A stretch of 33,197 bases of DNA from Chloroflexota bacterium (GTDB taxonomy: Bacteria; Chloroflexota; Limnocylindria; QHBO01), in contig JAPSGM010000001.1 in the NCBI GenBank assembly GCA_031177555.1, forward strand, positions 1-33,197. The letters are read 5' to 3'. Under the pieces are notes generated by a model. It had not been told where the DNA came from, made no database searches, and saw only the letters and a program-made list of their open reading frames with translations. Below are positions 15,636-23,067 of this stretch, piece by piece. The translations under genes and the position numbers were made by a program. Numbering within the stretch: the stretch's first letter is position 1; each line of letters begins with the position of its first letter.

Positions 15636-16636
15636 GCTTCCTGGAGCGGCTGCGCGACAATCCCCCGGCTCTCGTCGCGGCGGTGGCGCTGCCGGTGCTG
15701 GTCGTGGTCGGATTCGTCGGCTGGTCCCTGGTGTCGGGGAGCCCTGCCCCGTCACCATCGGTCGTCACGACCGCCTCGCCCACCACGGTCCCAACGCCCA
15801 CGCCGACCCCGGAACCGACGGAGCGCCCCACGCCCACGCCGACCCCGGAACCGACGCCGACGCCTCGGCCCGAGGGGCTCGACGACGGGCGCCTGACGGT
15901 CCTCGTGCTCGGCAGCGACAACGACTCGGTTCGCAACGTCCGCCGAGGCGGCGACTACCTGACCGATGCCATCACCGTCGTCAGCGTCACCGAGAACGGA
16001 CGGCGGCTGGCCCTCTTCTCCCTGCCGCGCGACACCGCGGAGCTGCCCTTGCCGGACGGCGGCACTTGGACCGGCAAGATCAACTCGCTCGCGTTCTTCC
16101 GCGGGCCGGCGGTTACGCGGGACGTGATGAGCCTGCTGCTTGGCATCCGGATCGATCACTACGTCATGATCGATATGGATGACTTCCGCAGCGTGGTGAA
16201 GGCGGTGGGCGGCGTGAAAGTCCGCGTCCCGTACCTGCTCGTCGACAAGCGCTGCGCCATCTCCCCCGGGAAGCAGCATCTCAACCCGCGGGCGGCCCTG
16301 TGCTACGCGCGCCATCGAACCGTCGACAGCGACTACGCCCGCGGCGGTCGGCACCAGCAGCTGCTTGTCCAGCTCATGCGCCGGTTCGCCTCCAGGCAGG
16401 TGGAGCTCGCCCCGCTGGCTCGCAGCCTCGACTCCCTCCGGACCGACATGCCGATGTCCGACCTGCGGGCGTATTCCGACCTGTTGCGGCGCGCGCGACG
16501 CGCCGACGTCAGGCGCGTGGTGCTTGCGCCACCGGCCTACACCACCTTTGCCGGGATTGCCGGCGAGCGCGGCTGGATATCGATCCCGAACATCCCGGCC
16601 ATCCGGGCCACGGTCGCCGACCTGCTCGGTCGCTGA
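15632..16636 (+). CDS. LCP (LytR-CpsA-Psr) family glycopolymer ligase
   Basis: A 334-residue membrane-anchored LCP protein starting at GTG 15632 (GTGA overlap with the glycosyltransferase). One N-terminal membrane helix (residues 14-32) is followed by a 36-residue Thr/Pro/Glu linker made of two 12-residue repeats, then the LCP domain: LTVLVLGSDND near 88-98, YLTDAITVVSV, LALFSLPRDTAELPLP, KINSLAFF, HYVMIDMDDFRSVVKAVGGV, CYARHRTVDSDYARGGRHQQLL. The conserved Arg and Asp residues that bind polyprenyl pyrophosphate are present. LCP enzymes transfer lipid-linked glycopolymers to peptidoglycan outside the cell, which fits the last dedicated gene of this operon. It differs from the LCP protein at 30546-31940 in having a single helix and a long wall-spanning linker. 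Confidence 0.94.
   Translation: MSFLERLRDNPPALVAAVALPVLVVVGFVGWSLVSGSPAPSPSVVTTASPTTVPTPTPTPEPTERPTPTPTPEPTPTPRPEGLDDGRLTVLVLGSDNDSVRNVRRGGDYLTDAITVVSVTENGRRLALFSLPRDTAELPLPDGGTWTGKINSLAFFRGPAVTRDVMSLLLGIRIDHYVMIDMDDFRSVVKAVGGVKVRVPYLLVDKRCAISPGKQHLNPRAALCYARHRTVDSDYARGGRHQQLLVQLMRRFASRQVELAPLARSLDSLRTDMPMSDLRAYSDLLRRARRADVRRVVLAPPAYTTFAGIAGERGWISIPNIPAIRATVADLLGR
15794..15856 (+). repeat. Two direct repeats of 27 bases (period 36) encoding a TPEP linker
   Basis: Identical 27-base copies at 15794-15820 and 15830-15856 encode TPTPTPEPT units in the LCP linker. The perfect DNA identity suggests recent duplication or slippage. Copy number may vary among strains and would change the distance of the LCP domain from the membrane. 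Confidence 0.85.
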
Positions 16637-16649
16637 TCCGGCGCCGGCG

Positions 16650-16655
16650 CATACT
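16650..16655 (+). promoter_or_regulatory. -10 box (CATACT) for inorganic pyrophosphatase
   Basis: CATACT lies 6 bases before ATG 16662, so a normal start site would fall on the A of the ATG and give a leaderless message. No ribosome site or -35 is seen in the 25-base gap after the LCP stop. Confidence 0.45.
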
Positions 16656-16661
16656 CGGGCC

Positions 16662-17186
16662 ATGGACGCAGCGGCGCGGCGGCCCATCGAGGTGACCGTC
16701 GAGATCCCCACGGGCAGCCGCGACAAGTACGAGTACGACCACGTCCGCGGGCGATACGTGGTCGACCACGTGCTCTACTCGAGCGTGCACTACCCGTGCG
16801 ACTACGGCTTCATCGAGGGCAGCCTTGCCGAGGATGGCGATCCGCTGGACGTGCTGATCGTGATCGAGCCCACCTTTCCCGGCTGCGTGGTGCGCGCCCG
16901 GCCCATCGGCGTGCTGGACATGAAGGACGACAAGGGCCACGACTACAAGATCCTGGCGGTGGCGCACGACGACCCGCCCTGGGAGATGGTCGCGGGGCTC
17001 GACGACATCTCGCCGCACCGCCTGCGCGAGATCGAGAACTTCTTCGGAACCTACAAGACCCTCGAAGGCCGGGAGACCGATGTCTCCGGCTGGCTGGGAG
17101 TCGACGAGGCGTGGCGAATCATCGATGCCGCCATGGCCGCCCACGGAGACGAGAGCATCGAGGCCGAGCCGGGGACCTGGCGCTAG
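16662..17186 (+). CDS. ppa: Inorganic pyrophosphatase (soluble family I)
   Basis: A 174-residue cytoplasmic enzyme that hydrolyses pyrophosphate to phosphate and so pulls nucleotide-sugar and other activation reactions forward. Family I features in order: VEIPTGSRDKYEYDH with the catalytic Lys/Glu/Tyr, VLYSSVHYPCDYGFIEGSLAEDGDPLDVLI with the metal-binding DGDPLD, VRARPIGVLDMKDDKGHDYKILAV, and FFGTYKTLEGRET near residues 127-139. Length is normal for the bacterial type. It follows the LCP gene by 25 bases and may have its own promoter. Its TAG stop shares the palindrome CTAG with the stop of the convergent sialate-type synthase gene. Placement between two glycan clusters that release much pyrophosphate may be useful but could be chance. 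Confidence 0.97.
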   Translation: MDAAARRPIEVTVEIPTGSRDKYEYDHVRGRYVVDHVLYSSVHYPCDYGFIEGSLAEDGDPLDVLIVIEPTFPGCVVRARPIGVLDMKDDKGHDYKILAVAHDDPPWEMVAGLDDISPHRLREIENFFGTYKTLEGRETDVSGWLGVDEAWRIIDAAMAAHGDESIEAEPGTWR

Positions 17187-18253
17187 CCCGCCAGCGGGGG
17201 GTCGAGGTCGCCCAAGCGCAGGGGCGTGCGCGGCACGAGGTCACGCGCCGCCCGCCGCCCGATCACGTCGTCCAGGCGCAGCGGCGAGATGCCGCCCTCC
17301 GGCCGCATCGCGTCCAGGTCCGCCGCCGCGATCCGCTCGCCCGCGCGGATGGCGCGCGTGACAACCAGCGAGCGGCGGGCCACCCGCCTCGCGTCCTCCT
17401 CTGCCACGCGGGGCTGCTTGAGGCCGTCGCCCAGCGCGACGTGGGCCTCGCGCACCGCGGCGGCCATGGCGGCGAAGGCATCGGGCTCGAGCGAGGCCGC
17501 GTGGTCCGGCCCGGGCATGGCGCGGTCCAGGGTCAGGTGCTTCTCGATCAGGGCCGCGCCCAGGGACGCCGCCGCGACCGCCACCGCGGTGCCGGGAGTG
17601 TGGTCGCTGTAGCCGACCGGCACACCGAAGCGCTCGCGCAGGGTGGCCATCGCCCGCAGGTTCGCATCGCCGGTGGCGGCCGGGTACGCGCTGGTGCAGT
17701 GCAGCAGCACCAGCGGCGGGTCGCCATGCGCGCGCAGGTCGTCCACCACGGTCGCGACCTCGTCGAGCGTGGCCATGCCCGTCGACAGCAGGACCGGCCT
17801 GCCGTGGGCGGCGACGGCCCGCAGCAGGACGAGGTTGGTCAGGTCCCCCGAGCCGACCTTGAAGGCGGGCACGCCCATCTCGGCCAGCACCTCCACCGAT
17901 GCCAGGTCGAAGGGCGTCGAGAGGAGGACCATGCCCAGCTCGGCGGTGCGCGCGGAGCACGCCCGCAGCGCGTCGGCCGACAGCTCCACGGCCCGCAGCA
18001 TCTCGACCTGGGATGCGGCGGCCGCGCGCGCCTGCTGGTAGGCGGCCTGGGGAGCGTTGGGCGTCGCCACCGCATCGGCCGAGAAGGTCTGGAACTTCAC
18101 CGCGTCGGCGCCCGAGGCGGCCGCCGCCTCCACCAGCCGCATGGCGAGCTCGGCGGAGCCGTTGTGGTTGACGCCGGCCTCGGCGACGACGAGCGGCGGC
18201 TCTCCCGCGCCGATGCGACGGCCGGCGATCTCGACCGTGCGCGCCGTGGACAC
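17183..18253 (-). CDS. legI: N-acetylneuraminate/legionaminate synthase
   Basis: A 356-residue NeuB-family enzyme that condenses phosphoenolpyruvate with 2,4-diacetamido-2,4,6-trideoxymannose (if legionaminate) to give the nine-carbon acid. N-terminal TIM barrel: PPLVVAEAGVNHNGSAELAMRLVEAAAASGADAVKFQTF, LLSTPFDLASVEVLAEMGVPAFKVGSGDLTN, PVLLSTGMATLDEV, LLHCTSAYPA, GYSDHTPGTAVAVAAASLGAALIEKHLTLDR, MPGPDHAASLEPD. C-terminal SAF (antifreeze-like) domain from about 285: RSLVVTRAIRAGERI...DLDAMRPEGGISP. GTG 18253 starts 3 bases after the dehydratase stop. The surrounding 2-epimerase points to legionaminic rather than pseudaminic acid. The gene ends tail-to-tail with ppa. Synthase family is certain; exact sugar is inferred from the pathway. 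Confidence 0.93.
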   Translation of the reverse strand: MSTARTVEIAGRRIGAGEPPLVVAEAGVNHNGSAELAMRLVEAAAASGADAVKFQTFSADAVATPNAPQAAYQQARAAAASQVEMLRAVELSADALRACSARTAELGMVLLSTPFDLASVEVLAEMGVPAFKVGSGDLTNLVLLRAVAAHGRPVLLSTGMATLDEVATVVDDLRAHGDPPLVLLHCTSAYPAATGDANLRAMATLRERFGVPVGYSDHTPGTAVAVAAASLGAALIEKHLTLDRAMPGPDHAASLEPDAFAAMAAAVREAHVALGDGLKQPRVAEEDARRVARRSLVVTRAIRAGERIAAADLDAMRPEGGISPLRLDDVIGRRAARDLVPRTPLRLGDLDPPLAG

Positions 18254-18256
18254 GCC

Positions 18257-19282
18257 TCAGCCCAGCGTCGGCAGCTGCTCGGGGCGCAGCCAGCCGGCTG
18301 CGTCCAGCAGGTCGCGCAGCTGCGACCGGTCCAGCAGCGGCTCGTCGGCGCGGCCCCCGCTCACCGTCCGGCCCGGCGCGCGCGGCTCCCGGCCGGGCCG
18401 CAGCACGTACATGTCGTCCACCTCGTCGGCGACGAGCGCCTCGGTTTCGGTCAGGAGCGTCTCGTGCCACTTCTCGCCCGGTCGGGCGCCGATGGTCTCG
18501 ACCGCGATCGCATCGGCGCGATAGCCGAAGAGCGGCGCATAGGCCTCGACCAGCACCTCGACCAGGTCGCCGACCCGGATGCGCGGCATCTTGAGGATGA
18601 AGACCTCGCCGCCCTCCATGCGCGACATCGCGGCGAAGCAGAGCCGCACGGCATCGGCGAGCGGCATCATGTAGCGGCTCATCTCCGGGTCGGTGACCGT
18701 CACCGGGCCCCCGCGGGCCACCTGGCCGCGGATGAGCGGCACCAGCGACCCGCGCGAGCCGATGACGTTGCCGAAGCGGACCGATGCGAAGCGCGTCGCA
18801 ACCGGCCCCTTGTAGTGCTCGGCCGCCGAGAACAGGCGCTCCTGCAGGAGCTTGGTGGCGCCCATCACGTTGGTCGGGTCGACCGCCTTGTCGGTGCCGA
18901 TGGCCAGCACCCGCTCGACGCCGGCGTCGATCGCCGCCTCGACCACGTTCTGGGTGCCGCGCACGTTCGTCTCGGTCGCCTCGAACGGGTTGAACTCGCT
19001 GGCCGGCACATGCTTCATGGCCGCCGCGTGGAAGACCAGCTCGACGCCGGACATGGCCCGATCCATCCGCCGCCGGTCGCGCACGTCGCCGATGAGCATC
19101 CGCAGCCGCGGCTCGTCGCGGTGCCGCTGCGCCAGCTCGAACTGCTTGGAATCGTCGCGCGAGATGACGCGTACCACCTGCGGCGTATCGGCCAGCAGCG
19201 CCTCGACGATGGCGCCGCCGATCGACCCGGTCCCGCCGGTCACCAGCACGCGACGGTCGGCGAAGAAGGAGGCCGCGCTCAT
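18257..19282 (-). CDS. legB: UDP-N-acetylglucosamine 4,6-dehydratase (SDR family)
   Basis: A 341-residue soluble extended SDR enzyme; ATG 19282 overlaps the aminotransferase stop as ATGA, and longer frame upstream is a shadow of that gene. Features: NAD(P) loop VLVTGGTGSIGGAIVEALL (residues 12-30), RVISRDDSKQFELAQ, FHAAAMKHVPASEFNPFEATETNVRGTQNVVEAA, GTDKAVDPTNVMGATK (130-144), RFGNVIGSRGSLVPL, and FILKMPRIRVGDLVEVL. The position of the usual catalytic Tyr is Met140, as in the WbpM/PglF/CapD-like enzymes, while FlaA1/PseB have Tyr; Thr130, Asp131, Lys132 and Lys144 are kept. It lacks the membrane domain of WbpM. It would make UDP-4-keto-6-deoxy-GlcNAc for the aminotransferase. The PseB type (C5-inverting) remains an alternative. 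Confidence 0.9.
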   Translation of the reverse strand: MSAASFFADRRVLVTGGTGSIGGAIVEALLADTPQVVRVISRDDSKQFELAQRHRDEPRLRMLIGDVRDRRRMDRAMSGVELVFHAAAMKHVPASEFNPFEATETNVRGTQNVVEAAIDAGVERVLAIGTDKAVDPTNVMGATKLLQERLFSAAEHYKGPVATRFASVRFGNVIGSRGSLVPLIRGQVARGGPVTVTDPEMSRYMMPLADAVRLCFAAMSRMEGGEVFILKMPRIRVGDLVEVLVEAYAPLFGYRADAIAVETIGARPGEKWHETLLTETEALVADEVDDMYVLRPGREPRAPGRTVSGGRADEPLLDRSQLRDLLDAAGWLRPEQLPTLG

Positions 19283-20421
19283 GCCGCGCCCTGCTCGCGG
19301 ACGGCCGAGACCAGCGCCTCGCAGACGCGGTCGAGCTGCTCGTCGGTGAGCCGCGAGGAGAAGGGGAGCGCCAGCGTGGACGTGGCCACCCGCTCGGTCA
19401 CCGGGAAGTCGCCCGGCCGGAAGCCGAAGTGCTCGCGATAGAACGGCTGCAGGTGGATCGGGCTGAAGTAGGGTCTCGCCTGGACGCCGCGCTCGGCCAG
19501 CTGGCCGATGAGCCGGTCCCGGTCGATGCGCTGGTCCAGGCGGAGCACGTGGACGAACCAGTCGACCTTCGCACCGGGCGCCGCCTCCGGCAGCCGCAGC
19601 CAGTCGTGGCCGGACAGCCGCTCGCGATAGCCCGCGACGACCCGCCGGCGGCCGGCCCCCAGCTCGTCGCGACGCCGCAGCTGGGCCACCCCCAGGGCGG
19701 CGGACATCTCGTCGAGGCGGTAGTTGAACCCCAGGCGCACGTGCCGCAGCCACGTGCCGTCCTGGTCGCGCCCCTGGTTGCGCATGCTGCGGATCGCATC
19801 GGCGAGCTCGTCGTCATCGGTCACTACCATGCCGCCCTCCCCGGTGGTGATCTGCTTGTTCGGGTAGAAGGCGAAGGTGCCGATGCGGCCCCAGCCGCCC
19901 ATCGGGCGTCCGTCCAGCGTGGAGCCGAGCGCCTCGCACGCATCCTCGATGAGCGGCACGCCGGCGCGCTCCGCAAGCGCCGCGAGGTCGCGCAGCCGGC
20001 ACGGGTTGCCGAAGACGTCCACCGGCAGGACGGCGCGCGTCGCGCCGCTGATCGCCGCTTCGGCGCGCTCCGGGTCGAGGCCCAGCGTCTCCTCCTCGAC
20101 GTCGGCGAAGGCTGGCGTCGCCCCCTCGTACAGCACGCAGTTGCTGCTGGCCACGAAGCTGAAGGGAGTCGTGACCACCTCGTCTCCGGGACCGATGCCC
20201 AGGGCTCGCACGGCGAGGTGCAGGGCGGCCGTGCCGCTGCTCACCGCGACGGCGTGCCGCGTCCGGGCGAGCGCCGCCACGCCACGCTCGAACTCCTCGG
20301 TGAACGGGCCCATGGCCAGCGTGTCGCCGGCGAGCACCTGGCCCACCAGCTCGCGCTCCAGCGTCCCGATGTCCGGCTGCGCCAGCGGGACGCGGGTCAC
20401 CGTGCGGGCCACGTTCGTCAT
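19279..20421 (-). CDS. legC: PLP-dependent aminotransferase of the DegT/DnrJ/EryC1 family
   Basis: A 380-residue fold-type I sugar aminotransferase. Visible features: VPLAQPDIGTLERELVGQVLAGDTLAMGPFTEEFE at the N-terminus, VSSGTAALHLAVRALGIGPGDEVVTTPFSFVASSNC, VDVFGNPCRLRDL, IEDACEALGSTLDG with the ring-contacting Asp160, and AFYPNKQITTGEGGMVVTDDDE with the Schiff-base Lys189, then LGFNYRLDEMSAALGVAQL and RPYFSPIHLQPFY. It transfers an amino group to C4 of the 4-keto-6-deoxy UDP-sugar made by the dehydratase encoded next, with which it overlaps by 4 bases. A TAGAAT box in the 22-base gap upstream suggests its own leaderless promoter. The enzyme class is clear; LegC versus PseC rests on the pathway context. 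Confidence 0.92.
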   Translation of the reverse strand: MTNVARTVTRVPLAQPDIGTLERELVGQVLAGDTLAMGPFTEEFERGVAALARTRHAVAVSSGTAALHLAVRALGIGPGDEVVTTPFSFVASSNCVLYEGATPAFADVEEETLGLDPERAEAAISGATRAVLPVDVFGNPCRLRDLAALAERAGVPLIEDACEALGSTLDGRPMGGWGRIGTFAFYPNKQITTGEGGMVVTDDDELADAIRSMRNQGRDQDGTWLRHVRLGFNYRLDEMSAALGVAQLRRRDELGAGRRRVVAGYRERLSGHDWLRLPEAAPGAKVDWFVHVLRLDQRIDRDRLIGQLAERGVQARPYFSPIHLQPFYREHFGFRPGDFPVTERVATSTLALPFSSRLTDEQLDRVCEALVSAVREQGAA

Positions 20422-20430
20422 CGGCCCGCC

Positions 20431-20436
20431 ATTCTA
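20431..20436 (-). promoter_or_regulatory. -10 box (TAGAAT) for legC-legB-legI
   Basis: TAGAAT lies 9 bases before ATG 20421, inside the only sizeable gap (22 bases) of the nonulosonate cluster. A start site about 3 bases before the ATG is expected. It would let the three downstream genes be expressed apart from the upstream four. Confidence 0.45.
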
Positions 20437-20443
20437 CCGGCCA

Positions 20444-21601
20444 TCAGGCGGCCGACCCCGGCGGCCGCTTGGCGCGGAGGCGCTCGTCGAGCGGCATGCC
20501 CGCCAGCAGGTCCAGGATGCGAGGGGCGGCACGGCCGTCGCCGTACGGCGACGTGCGTGACAGGCCGTCGCGGAATCGCGGCTCGATGGCGCGCCGGATG
20601 GCGTCGGCGACGGCGGCGGCGTCCGGCGGCGCGTCGATGACGTTGTCGCCGCGCGTGCGTCCCTCCTGCCGCCGCCCGACGTTCACCGCCGGGAGCCCCA
20701 GCAGCGGCGCCTCGATGATCGCGCTGGACGAGTTGCCGACCAGCGCCGCCGCCCCGCCCAGCAGGGTCGCGAACTCGGCGCGCGGCAGCGACGCCACCGC
20801 CCGGAGCGGCAGGTCGGCGCGCCGCAGGCGATCGATCATGGCGCGGCCGCCGGCATCGGCGTTGGGGAAGATGACCAGCGCCGGGAGCCCGACCGCGCGC
20901 ACGCCGTCCAGGGTAGCGTCGAGGTCCTGCGCGGCCCGCTCCGCGCCGACCGTCTCGGGGTGCTGCATCACCAGCAGGTACGCGCCGGCCGCCGGGAGGC
21001 CGTGCCGCGTGCGCAGCGCCCCGCGGTCGCCGCTCGCCTCCTCGCGCAGCCGGTCGAGTCCCGGCGCCCCGACGCGCCGGATGCGCCACGCCTCCTCGCC
21101 CATCGCCTCCAGGCGTCGAGCGGCGTCCTCGGTGGCCACCAGGTGCAGGTTCGCGATGCGCGTGACGAGATCCCGCACGGTGTCGTCCACGGCGCCGCGC
21201 GTCACCTCGCCGCCGTGCAGGTGCGCCACGGCGACGCCGGCGTGCAGGGCGGCGAGGCCGGCGGCCAGCTGCTCCCCGCGGTCGCCGAGCAGCAGCAGCC
21301 AGTCCGGGCGCTCCCCGGCGACGACCGGCGCCATGCCCATGACCGCCTGCCCGATGGCCGCGGCCATCTCGACCCGGCTGTCGCCGGCCGGCGTGCAGGG
21401 CACCTCGGCGGCGATCGCGTGGCCGGAGCGGCGCACCTCCTCGACCGTGCGGCCGAAACGGGGGTCGAGGTGCATCGCCGTCACCAGCAGGCTTGCGTCG
21501 AACCCTGGAGCGCGGCGGCGTGCCTCGTCCAGGACCGGCAGCCACACGCCGAAGTCGGCGCGGGAGCCCGTCACCGCCATGAGACGCAGCGTGGCGGTCA
21601 T
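20444..21601 (-). CDS. legG: UDP-N-acetylglucosamine 2-epimerase (hydrolysing), NeuC/LegG type
   Basis: A 385-residue GT-B-like epimerase. It starts LRLMAVTGSRADFGVWLPVLDE (TGSRADFG is the NeuC signature), with DWLLLLGDRGEQLAAGLAALHAGVAVAHLHGGEVTRGAVDDTVRDLVTRIANLHLVAT in the first half and LVMQHPETVGAERA, LVIFPNADAGGRAMI, LVGNSSSAIIEAPLLGLPAVNVGRRQEGRTRGDNVID in the second. Hydrolysing epimerases of this group remove UDP and invert C2, giving ManNAc in sialic acid synthesis or 2,4-diacetamido-2,4,6-trideoxymannose in legionaminate synthesis. With a 4,6-dehydratase and aminotransferase next door the second is favoured. Its presence argues against pseudaminic acid, whose route uses a separate UDP-sugar hydrolase (PseG). 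ATG 21601 overlaps the upstream gene stop as ATGA. Confidence 0.94.
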   Translation of the reverse strand: MTATLRLMAVTGSRADFGVWLPVLDEARRRAPGFDASLLVTAMHLDPRFGRTVEEVRRSGHAIAAEVPCTPAGDSRVEMAAAIGQAVMGMAPVVAGERPDWLLLLGDRGEQLAAGLAALHAGVAVAHLHGGEVTRGAVDDTVRDLVTRIANLHLVATEDAARRLEAMGEEAWRIRRVGAPGLDRLREEASGDRGALRTRHGLPAAGAYLLVMQHPETVGAERAAQDLDATLDGVRAVGLPALVIFPNADAGGRAMIDRLRRADLPLRAVASLPRAEFATLLGGAAALVGNSSSAIIEAPLLGLPAVNVGRRQEGRTRGDNVIDAPPDAAAVADAIRRAIEPRFRDGLSRTSPYGDGRAAPRILDLLAGMPLDERLRAKRPPGSAA

Positions 21602-23067
21602 GCCGCCGAGCGCCGCGGGTTCCCGCGCGCCAGCGAGAGCATCAGCCGCGCCGCGCGCTCCGAGGCGCGTCCGTCCAGCGCTCCCAGCCGCTCCGCCGCG
21701 ACCCGGCGCGCGCGCTCGACGGCCCTCCGCCTCGCAGCCTCGGCCCGCAGCTCGGATGCGGCTCGGGCGGCCGACGCCTCGTCCGATGCAGCCACGGCCA
21801 GGCCGTCCGCCGCGAAGTCGACCGGCGCCACGCCGCCCGGGTTGACGGCAATGGCCGGGATGCCGGCCACGGCCGCCTCGAACACCGCGTTCGACCAGCC
21901 GGTCACCAGCAGCGCCGCGCCGGCGATCTCGCCATGCAGGCCCGTCCCGGCGGCCAGCCTCACCGGCACTTCGGTCCCTGGCATGCCGGCGACGAGGCCG
22001 GCTGCCGTGCCGGACCGCTCCGCCGGGTGGGGCGCCACCACCAGCTCGCCGGCCCCGAACGCACCGGCCGCCGCGACCGCCGCGCGGAAGCAGGCCGCCA
22101 GGACGCCGTGGGTCATGGCGCCGGTGGGATACTGGGCGGCGAACACCACGCGCCGCTCGCCCAGCGAGGCCGCGGCGCCGACGGCGCCGAGCCGAACCAG
22201 CGGGTCGAAGCGCGGCGCGCCGATCTCGACGATCCGCTCCGGCGGAATCCCCGCGGCGCGCAGCACGGCCGTGGCGCGAGGCCCGTAGGTCGCCATGCAG
22301 TCGTACGCCGCCCCCTCGATGGCCGTCGCGTCGGCCGCCTCGGCGTGCGGCAAGTCCAGGCTGGGAATGCCGCGGCGACGCGCCACCTCGGGCAGCAGGC
22401 GCGCCCAGGTCCCGATCTCGTCGAGCCCCGCCAGCAGGCCGGGGCCCCAGCGGCGGGCGACCGAGAGCAGCGCCGCCGCGCCGAGCTCGATCCGTCCCGC
22501 CTCGTCGGCGGCGACCTGGCGCAGCTCGGCGGCCCGCGCCTCCCCGACCCGGCGCGCCCAGGCGCCGCCGGCCGCGGCCAGGGCCCGCGCGACGATCGGC
22601 CCATGCGCCATGGCGCGCAACGCGAGCGACGGTTCCATGAGCTCGACCAGCCGCGGCGCCACCGCGTGCGCCGGCGCGACCGCCGCGGCCCGACCGACAC
22701 GAATCAGCGCCAGCGACTCGCCGGCGGTCGACTGGAGCTCCGCCTCGACCTGGGCGAGGACCGGGTAGTGGGTCGGCTCGCGCACCAGCACGACCAGCGG
22801 CGCGCCACCGGTCCGCGGCAGCCGCCAGGCCATCAGCCCCACGCCCGCGGCGGCGGCGGGCCGCAGGACGGCGGCCGCTCCGGAGGCGAGCCGGCCGAGC
22901 GAGCCCTTCTCGGCACGGCGCTCGTCCCGGATCGCGAAGAACAGCTGCTGCTCCAGCGCCCCGCCGAGCTCCACGCCCTCGAACCGGATCGCGCCCGGGG
23001 ATGCCCGCCGCAGGTCCGTCACGAGCTCGCGCGCCTGGTCCCGCGCGGCGGCGGGATCGGGGCTCAC
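21598..23067 (-). CDS. Uncharacterised GT-B-like protein of the nonulosonate cluster (candidate glycosyltransferase)
   Basis: A 489-residue protein that I cannot assign to a named family. GTG 23067 overlaps the acetyltransferase stop (GTGA) and its own stop overlaps legG (ATGA), so it is tightly coupled. Visible pattern: a first Rossmann-like half with PLVVLVREPTHYPVLAQVEAELQ, an Ala/Arg-rich helical middle, then IPSLDLPHAEAADATAIEGAAYDCMATYGPRATAVLRAAGIPPERIVEIGAPRFDPLV, VVFAAQYPTGAMTH, ELVVAPHPAE and LLVTGWSNAVFEAAVAGIPAIAVNPGG. The PHPAE and TGWSNAVFEAAVAGIPAI elements resemble the C-terminal half of TagF-like, polysialyltransferase-like and NeuC-like GT-B proteins. No membrane helices or signal peptide are evident. 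As the only gene here without a biosynthetic step, it may transfer legionaminic acid from CMP; this is inference. Confidence 0.75.
   Translation of the reverse strand: MSPDPAAARDQARELVTDLRRASPGAIRFEGVELGGALEQQLFFAIRDERRAEKGSLGRLASGAAAVLRPAAAAGVGLMAWRLPRTGGAPLVVLVREPTHYPVLAQVEAELQSTAGESLALIRVGRAAAVAPAHAVAPRLVELMEPSLALRAMAHGPIVARALAAAGGAWARRVGEARAAELRQVAADEAGRIELGAAALLSVARRWGPGLLAGLDEIGTWARLLPEVARRRGIPSLDLPHAEAADATAIEGAAYDCMATYGPRATAVLRAAGIPPERIVEIGAPRFDPLVRLGAVGAAASLGERRVVFAAQYPTGAMTHGVLAACFRAAVAAAGAFGAGELVVAPHPAERSGTAAGLVAGMPGTEVPVRLAAGTGLHGEIAGAALLVTGWSNAVFEAAVAGIPAIAVNPGGVAPVDFAADGLAVAASDEASAARAASELRAEAARRRAVERARRVAAERLGALDGRASERAARLMLSLARGNPRRSAA

Noticed and set aside
16796..19441. Plus-strand open frame of 881 codons opposite ppa, legI and legB
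   Set aside because: Very rich in Arg, Gly, His and Ala with no motif; it is the antisense shadow typical of GC-rich genes. legI and legB have full family signatures on the other strand.
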